Positions 23,901-32,900 of a stretch of DNA of 64,000 nt are shown one piece after another. The translations under genes were made by a program, and so were the position numbers. Within the stretch, counting starts at the first letter, position 1. The number at the start of each line of letters is the position of its first letter. This DNA is from Dendrophyllia cribrosa. Its lineage: Eukaryota > Cnidaria > Anthozoa > Scleractinia > Dendrophylliidae. The stretch lies in contig JAJLRJ010000007.1 of NCBI GenBank assembly GCA_024195265.1, positions 28,580,225 through 28,644,224 of the forward strand, given 5' to 3'. The notes under the pieces are model-generated. The model made no database searches. It saw only the letters and a list, made by a program, of their open reading frames with translations, and had not been told where the DNA came from.

Positions 23901-26900
23901 CGTGTCAAGATAACAAAGCTTTACCGTGTTAAGAAAACAAAGCTTTTGCGTGTTAAGCAGGTAAGAACAATAGTGACTCACACGGAACACGGTAACTTTT
24001 GTTTTTCCTTTTAAATATGCGCATATCAGAACTCTTGACACGATTAGCGTGTTGTGTCACAGCGTGCTAACGTACCGTGTGCGTGTCATCACCTTAGTAC
24101 ATGAAATCCTGTGGAGGGTCACATATAATTAATAAGTAATAGGACTACATGCTTGTCCAATTTGGAAATAATTGGATTCAAAAAATTCCTCTGACAGCCA
24201 AATTGGACTCGGCCTACGGCCTCGTCCAATTTTGGCTGTCCTTGGAATTTTTTTCATCCAATTATTTCCAAATTGGCAGCATGTAGTCCTATTGCATGTA
24301 CATATGGACTCACAATCCACTAGCATCTGTGAGACGTCTCCTACATGTATTTCCTTTGCAATTCCACTTACCCTTTATCTTTTCATAGCCTGGCAAGAAA
24401 AAGTCCTCAAATAACAAACAGAACAACAAACAAACCACCAAAAAAGAAGAAATTGAAAAAGAGGAAGATGGAGGAGTGATTGGAGCTAATCTGAAGGGAA
24501 TGGTCGTCATGTGTACTGTAATGATGCTGATGATGTTTGCAGTTCACTGTACCTGGGTGACAAGTAACGCCTACTCCAGCCCCTCCGTTGTATTGGCTTC
24601 CACTAATTATGATGGGTAAGCCATCATTCCTGGCTTTTTTCTGTTCAAATTGCTCCCTTATTCTGCCTGGGTACTGGTAAACTGTTGCACAAATTATAGC
24701 TGCAAGAATGGTGGGGGAAAGCAACCCTGTAATAGTCTTGTGTCTGCACTAGGGAGAGTAATAATTTTTCTTATGATGTTATACTTAGGCTTCTCATTGC
24801 TAAAATGTACCATTATTTTAAAGTAGAAGCTTTTGATTAATATTTCTATTCATTGATTAGATTATGGAAAAGTCATTATATAAGATGCCATGAAAAAATG
24901 TAGGGCAAGCCAAGTATTTTGATGTTGAATATTCCCATGGACATAAAATATGAGAGACTTTGTTGGAATATGTTAAAGTTGAAGGGCCGAGAGCATGTCC
25001 AGCCTATATGACTTTTTAGGCCTTTTTTTATTTTTTCTTGCTCAGATTTGTCCAATTTTGGCATGTGAACTAGAAATTAGTTGCAAAACATTGTTCCGAA
25101 TTTTTTTCCGTTGTTTTTTCCGTCGTTTTCGAGAAATACCGTATTAAAAAAAAAAATCAATCAAAGGCTCCTATTGTAACGCAATATTGCGGTAAGCTTC
25201 TGTTTTTGCACTGACACGGTTCGATATTTTTGTAAAATTAAACGTAAGGAATTTTGACGAACGCAAAAAAAGTAAATCACTTTCATAATGTCCAGTTCGA
25301 AGAAAGAAAGAAAAAAAAAAAAAAAATGATGCTGAGCGTGATTCGAACCCGGAGCCGTCCGAGCGCAAATCCCCGACCAAACCACTAGACCACAGACGAA
25401 CACATGCTCACTTCAGGCTAAGTTTTATTATTAAAAGGTTGATACGCATCAAAACGCGTATCTCGATTTCAAAATCCTTTTAGATCGAATTTAATGTTGC
25501 ATTAAAGACTCCAAATGCGAAACGTCTTCCCGCCGGCCAGCAACAACTCACTTCGAGCTGCCCAAAGCTGTATTTCAAGTGCCCGACCACGCACAGCGGA
25601 CCCATCTACCACGGTCGCAAAGCATGTCGGGAAATCCTACAACAAAACCGAAATGGAGTTCCCGCTCGAAAGTTATTGCAAAATACTATAAGTCTCAAAG
25701 CACTTCGGATATCGGGCATTTCGACCACGGCACGGGATGGGAAATGGCCCACAACTCTCAACGCTGCCCCTTTTCTGATCCGAAGTGATTCCAGACTTTC
25801 CCGCCGGCTCGTCTTCCCGACCAAGGTCCGTTTTTCACCTCGAGCGCTAAATGGCGCTTCAGACACAAGGAAGGACAAGAAACACGACTCGTTTCTTTGA
25901 GAAGTGCTAGAGACTCAAGGATTTCCGGACTTAATGATGTCTTTCAATCACCGGACGGGCCTCATACACGTTGGCTCACACACGCTACAGAGGCGATGTG
26001 TTGCCGTAGTGAGCTCACGATAGATAAGCGAGCCAGGCGTGCGTAAATAACGGTATTTTCGTTTAGTTGTTGGCACTGGTCAGAAGTATTGCAGTCGCAT
26101 ATTCTCACGGCCAAACTGCTTTCAAATGGCTTCGAAATTGCGCTCTGAATGTACCGTCAAAGCACTGGAGGGCCAGAACTCTGCTTTTTTCAGGTGAAAT
26201 TGGTCAAATTCCTTGGGGTTAGTGCAAATTCGACAAGGGCTTGTGATATCATTCGCTGTACGATAAAATGAGGCTATTCTGAGCTATTCTGAGCGAGAAA
26301 AAATAAAAAAAGGCCTAAAAAGTCATATAGGCTGGACATGCTCTCGGCCCTTCAGTTGTATTGTTTACACACACTTAGCCTTGCTCAAATCTTTGATGGA
26401 AACTTATCTTTGACATCATTTTCCAGCAATGTGTCATATTTTCATCATTTTGTCTCTCTACAGGAGTCGAAACATTCTTGATGATTTCAGAGAAGCATAC
26501 TTTTGGTTGAGACAAAACACAGATGACAATGCTAGGTATTTGACTTCTTAAACACTCCTCCTGCTGTATAGATTCACTTAAATTAATTTCCAGCTGTAAA
26601 TCTCATAATTTAAACACCGTGACATACATTTATTTCAAGTAGTTCCCAATTTGAACAATTTTTTTAAAAGTTACTTTCTAGAGGAAAATGAAACTAGTGA
26701 CTTACAATCCAGGAAATCTTGCAATGCCAAAATCTATTTCCAGAGGTTTTCTGTCTTCTTTCTTATCAAATAAAATTAGGCAGAAAAGTAGAGGTAGCTA
26801 GCCACAGAGCATCAAGAGAATCTTACTGAATCTCACTTTCATGTAGAAACTTTCTGTCCAACTTATTAGATAGACAATTAAAGAAGTGATCAATGGCAAG

Positions 26901-29900
26901 CGAGTTATCACACGTTTATCAGCCATTAATTTTGTCTAGTGGGTAAACTTGGGGAGTTCAACATTTACACAGAAAAAAAAAATCAGTAATTGTGGTTGGA
27001 AAGTCAAATGGTTTGTGTCATTCCCTTTGGAAATCTTCAGAAATTCTGGGCTACCAGTTGGGGTGATTGTGGCACATTACTTCCAAGCTGATTTGTTCCT
27101 CTTCCTTCTTCAACAAGATCAAGTTAAATCATTTCATGTTTTTTTTTTTGTCAAATTTCCAACCGGATGGTTTTTGGTAAGCATCATTGTGCCCTGATCC
27201 CAGAGGTAACAAAATCCCTCTGGGACCTGCAGGGTGTGGACATATGAATAGCAATAGCTGACTCTCAAGAGGTGCAAGTTGTAGTTAGTGAAAAATTATA
27301 TGAATTTTAAGTGTTGCTTTATATGTTACAGGATAATGTCATGGTGGGATTACGGATATCAGATTGCTGGTATGGCCAACAGAACAACACTGGTGGATAA
27401 CAACACGTGGAATAACAGTCATATAGCCCTGGTATGAATACTACAGTTATATATTGTGCAGGGCTTTCAATAAGCACCGAAAACCTGTTGATACAGTCGG
27501 TTACTCTACTCAAATGCGCTGCCTACTTCAAATTTTATTGAAACCCCTGATTGTGTTACTAGTATGGTCCTTGGTATAGTACTTGACTCTTACAGCGCCT
27601 CTCTACAATCTGGCTAGTGCATTAATATTTTGAGCTAAACAACCCTATTACAGGCTACTGGTAGTCAATGTTGTTTACATTGTTGTTGGTTGTGTATTTT
27701 ATTCCAAATAATTAAGAGAAGGAGCAGAAGTTGCTAATCCCCAGGTGATGCGTGACACTTGATGAAAATAAAAGTTAATAAAAATAGTACATGTACCGGT
27801 ATATATTTTTCCAATTTTTTTGTTCATTCTTTACTTTTGTTTCACGATTTAAACAAAAGTTTATATTATTCCAATCCTATAGGTTGGAAAAGCCATGTCA
27901 TCTAACGAGACATCAGCATACAAGATAATGAAGATGCTGGATGTTGATTATGTCCTGGTCATATTCGGTGGTGTGATTGGTTACTCTGGTGACGACATCA
28001 ACAAGTTCCTGTGGATGGTCAGGATTGCCGAGGGAGAGCACCCCCAGGAAATCAAGGTTTTTGCCATTCTCGACTCCGCATTAACTTCTTTAGAAAATTT
28101 ATATATATGGTTTTTCTAGAGAGAATATTCTCTCTGGTAAAGACTGTCCTGTCTTTCTTTTATGGTCTAGGTACAGTCAAATTTGAATTTGATTATGACA
28201 TAATAAAAAGAGATCATTTGACCAAAAATAGGTGAATGATGGCAGTGGAAATTGAATCTTTTAGAAATGTCAAAATTGTTTATGAGTAGGTACCGTAAGG
28301 ACCTTTTCTGCCATTTCAGGTATGGGTTGTGTTAAGAGAGAAAAAAGGGTGGGGGGAGGGGGGGGGTCCACCGCCTACATTCCCCATCATGTGTCCACAC
28401 ACTTTATAAACTCCTTGCTCAAACAGTTGATGTATTATCTGTTGTAGGAATCAGACTACTTTACTCCTCAAGGCGAGTTCCGTGTGGACTCGGCTGGTTC
28501 GCCTGTTCTGTTGAATTGCCTCATGTACAAGATGTGTTACTACCGGTTTGGTGAGATGCAGGTAGGTTTGCATTAAACTAATTAACTGCATGAAACGAGA
28601 ACGAGACTCAACAAGATGAGCGAGAGTAAGGGTTTCAACTGCATGAAACGAGAATGAGACTCAACAAGGTGAACGAGAATAAGGGTTTCAACTTTTGGTG
28701 ATTCTCTTGAGAATTTAAACAGATTTTAACTTGATTAGAATGTTGACAATGAAAAAATGCAATGTCAGAATCATTTGGAGCACAAACAAGGACAAGAGTT
28801 TGTAGTCTGTGATGTGATGTTCGACTTTTTTATTTACTTGTACTTTTTATTGTACATATTTGTGATTCGCTTTTTATCTTGTAATACAGTAAAGTTCCGA
28901 AAGTAACGACCCCCCGAAAGTAGCAACCCTCCGAAAGTAGCGATAAAATTTCACAGGTGTTAGCAAATCCCGAAAGTAGCGACCCCCCGAAATTAGCGAC
29001 CTCAAAAGTAATTTCCCCTTTTAGCAAGAAATAACGGAAATGACAGATCTAACAAGCTATACCAAACTGATCCGAGGTTTATTTTTAATGATTATAATGA
29101 TCTTTGAAGTGAAGTGAAAGTCAAAACAGGATTACGACATCTGAGGAAAGATTTGAAGGAAAGCCTGCAACGACTAACTCCAACAGCTCACAATACGATT
29201 TAATATTACCGGTATTTTAATAATGGGAACTGATTGCTGCTAATGTAGATTATTCAAAGACAGGTTCTTTCGAATTGTTCTTCAAAACAATAACATGTAA
29301 TAAGTTTCTCCAAATAAAGAGTGTGTATGTTTTCACATTTGTCGCGATTTTATTAACTTCGAACAGCCCATGTACGGTACACGTTTTAGCTGCCCTAAAG
29401 TAGCGACCCCCGAAAGTAGCGACCCTCCGAAAGTAGCGACCCTCTGAAAGTACAGCGACAGGAAAAGGCTGCTAAATCCGAAAGTAACGAGGGTCGTTAC
29501 TTTCGGAACTTTACGGTAGTCATAAATTCATAAATTTTGCAGGGCCCCTATTGCTCCCAGCCTAGTGCTGAATGGGCCACCCAGCTTAAATAAACATGAC
29601 TTGACTTAACTTGTCTCGACGGTACTTACAAAAAATTAGGACATTTCAACGGGGATATGAGTGCATTGTAGTCCATAAGAGCGCATATACACTGTAAGTT
29701 AGCAGGTCTTATTCTCTTGACTTTCCATTAGGTAAAAATGAAATACTCTTTATTTATTTATTTATTTACCATTTAAGTCTTCGTTCACTGTCTTCATCTA
29801 AACAGTCACGAGTCACCCTTTCCACGGGCTCACTGTTAGAAACCCTTTATATGACTCAAGATTCGAATCTACGAGAGTTAGGTAAAGTATATGCAAACAT

Positions 29901-32900
29901 ATTAAATTGTGTCTTTGTTTTGCTTTTTAATTTTATTTTTCAGTTGGACTTTCGTTCTCCGTCAGGTTTTGACCGGACTCGTAACGTAGAAATAGGAAAC
30001 AAAAACTTCCAGTTAGAACATTTAGAAGAAGCTTTTACTTCTGAGCATTGGCTAGTTAGAATATACAGGTACATTTGTACTTCTCGCTACTACATGTTTA
30101 AAGGGACACTGTCACGAGTTGACATGCGCTGGTTCTCGTCCGATCACCGAAGTTAAGCCCTGTCGGGCGAGGTTAGTACTTGGATGGGTGACCGCCTGGG
30201 AATACCTCGTGTCGTAGGCTCATCATTTTTCTTTCCTTTACTCCCTTTTATTTTTATTTTTTTTGGTTCCGTCAAGGAGCCACTCGTCCTGAGGAGGGCA
30301 AACTGAAGCCAAAATCATGAAAACATAGCATACCTTCGACGATATTCTAACGACAACAAATGGGCGACCAAGTCACTGTCTCTGGTCCAAGCTTCATACC
30401 CGGCATCGAATTTAGCCTGAAGCCACGACCTAAATATCCGATTTTCCAAATATATTCGTTTGTGGTTTCTAGACCACGCTATCTTATATTCTGCTTGATC
30501 CTCGAACTTCCTCTTCCGTCCCGAATTGGTTCTTTTCCCTCTACCGCTGCCACTAGTCGACGCCATTTTGAAATTGACGGTTCAACTTGAAAAATTCAGG
30601 CTGAACTTTTCAAGTTTCGATTTGAAAAACTCGCGCATGCGCCCTCGTGACAGTGTCCCTTTAAGTGAAGAAGGCTTGAATTTTGCAGCCTGTTTTCTCA
30701 ATGTGAGAGTAATGTGAACTTGAAAGTTTATGAAGGCTATATCCCCAAACTGTCATTTAAAATGTTGCTATAAAAGAGAAAATTAGCTTAAAAGAATACA
30801 AGCAATCTTTCTTTTCTCTTACGGAGAATTAAGCTAGGGAAACACGTAAATACATGCTAAAATGATCCGTGTATCTGTACCTACTTTCCTTTGTGTTGGA
30901 AGTTTTGCGCGCGCTCGTCGAGCGAGTTATTCTTGCCGATTGATCATTGGGTTTGATCATGTCACTTTTTATGCGATCTTTGTTGAAAATGTTACGCAGT
31001 CTTTGTTGATAATGCACACAAACATAAAATGATTTACAGAAAATTCACCCAATAAAGTTGTTGGTCAACTGATCAACTTTCTTCTGAAGAAGAACAAACA
31101 ATAAATATATTTCTTACTTCAACAGGGTTAAAGATTACGCTAACCGAGTCAAAAGTAGTGAACCTTTGAGGGCGACGAACTTAAAACCTAAAAGCAAATA
31201 TATTCCTCGGCGGGTAAGTGTTGTTTAATGTTTAGCGCGCCTGTTGGAAAACTTTTACCCTTATTTGGTTTTCCCTTTGCTGTCTCAACATTTCCCTCTC
31301 TACACCTCTTATTTTACAAGATACTATTTCTTGAAAATTGGCCTTTTGCAAAGTAATAATATAGTAAAAACCCTCAAGTAAAAACCTAGGGTATGATTTT
31401 GAGTATGTTTTTAATACGTTTTAAGTAGAGTTTTCTTAGAATTAATTTTTAAGGTGGCTCGTGGCAGTTTTTGAAGGGTCCACACACCTCACATTTGAGC
31501 GCCCATAGCGTCGGTGCTAGAGCTCGGATTGACTAGCCGTTGTTAACACACATAGCTTCTTAAAGATTGAACTTTCCGGTAATGTCAATTTAATTAGCAT
31601 CGGAGCTACCATGGCAACACGGCAATGACGTCACCCAATTTACATATTGTCCATTTTCATGAGAACCTGACCTAAACTTTTAAAACCACCTACCGTACGT
31701 TATACCACGTTCGCTTGACTGAGTTTAATAAATTAGCATAAACTTTAGGTCACGCCGTTAGTGTTGTAACTGGCGAGAATGTCCGACAGACGAAAAAGAA
31801 AAGTGGCAAGTCTACTGCAAAACCCCAAAATGTTGAAGATAGCGAAGGTTTCTGAAAACGAGGTAAAACTTGCGATTTTTCTTTTTCGTCTGTCGGACAT
31901 TCTCACCATTTTGCTTGTCGGATACTGCGCGCGTTACAACACTAACGGCGTGACCAAAAGTTTATGCTAATTTATGCGAGCTTACAACTCGGCACACAAA
32001 TATGTAGAATTGTAACAAAGGGAAAAGACTGGCAACGTACAAGGATTCAACAAGACTTTTGATGAAGGAGCTTGCGTTTAAGAATACAAAACTTCCCTGT
32101 GCGTTTGTGATTATTTGACAGCCTTACCAATATTCAATGTCTTTGAAACTCCCAGACATTTTCAAGTAAACATTAATGCTTTCGTCGTGAGATTTTAAAG
32201 GTAATTTATCGATGAGTTTTTTTTTTATAATCGCATTTTTCACAGGAGCACTACAAAATTAAAAAAAATGAGTAAATATACCATCTTATATAGTGCGGCC
32301 TCGACGGAAATCGGAAAAAGCAATTTGCTTCACCTTCTTTCTCAAAATAGCCTGAAGCCAAGGGTACCTTCTCCAACCCAAAAAATTATGTAAAAAAAGC
32401 GTATTACACTCCTTTAATTCGTGATTAAAGTAAAGCAATATCAAATTGCTAATTTTAACAAAGAATAAAGTAGCCCGGATTTTCTCGAAAACGCTCTCTG
32501 AGATTTTGCCCAAACTTGCAGTACTTGTAGCCCTACCTTTGAAGTATAACGTACGGTAGGTGGTTTCAAAAGTTTAGGTCAGGTTCTCATGAAAATGGAC
32601 AATATGTAAATTGGGTGACGTCATTGCCGTGTTGCCATGGTAGCTCCGATGCTAACTAAATTGACATTACCGGAATGTTCAATCTTTAAGAAGCTATGTG
32701 TGTTAACGGCTAGTCTATCCGAGCTCTAGCACCGACGCTATGGGCGCTCAAATGTGAGGTGTGTGGACCCTCGAAAACTGCCGCGAGCCACCTTAACTAG
32801 AGTTTTATTTAGAATAAGGACTTCAATTTTTATAAAATTTTAATGTTTATCTTAGTTTTTAATTAGTGTCACCAATTAAGCCCCGTCTACACGAGCAATT

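Larger units (their letters stand above)
30098..30664. mobile_element. TTAA-flanked MITE carrying a 5S rRNA segment (STT3B intron 18)
   Basis: TTAA lies at both edges (30098-30101, 30661-30664), followed inward by AGGGACACTGTCACGAG and its inverse. It contains a 5S-like segment at 30131-30220 and a minus-strand ORF at 30315-30566. Near the right end, GAAACTTGAAAAGTTCAGCC (minus strand) is shared in variant form with the element at 52019-52259, so the two are related. Confidence 0.8.

Noticed and set aside
23781..24014. 77-codon frame with repeated KLYRVKKT units
   Set aside because: Translation of short subterminal ACCGTG repeats of the 2-kb element.
22098..24128. Repeat array considered as CRISPR
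   Set aside because: Units are long, abutting and within terminal inverted repeats of a eukaryotic transposon; no spacers.
25326..25405. Functional tRNA gene on the minus strand
   Set aside because: T-stem and acceptor stem do not pair; lies inside a transposon.
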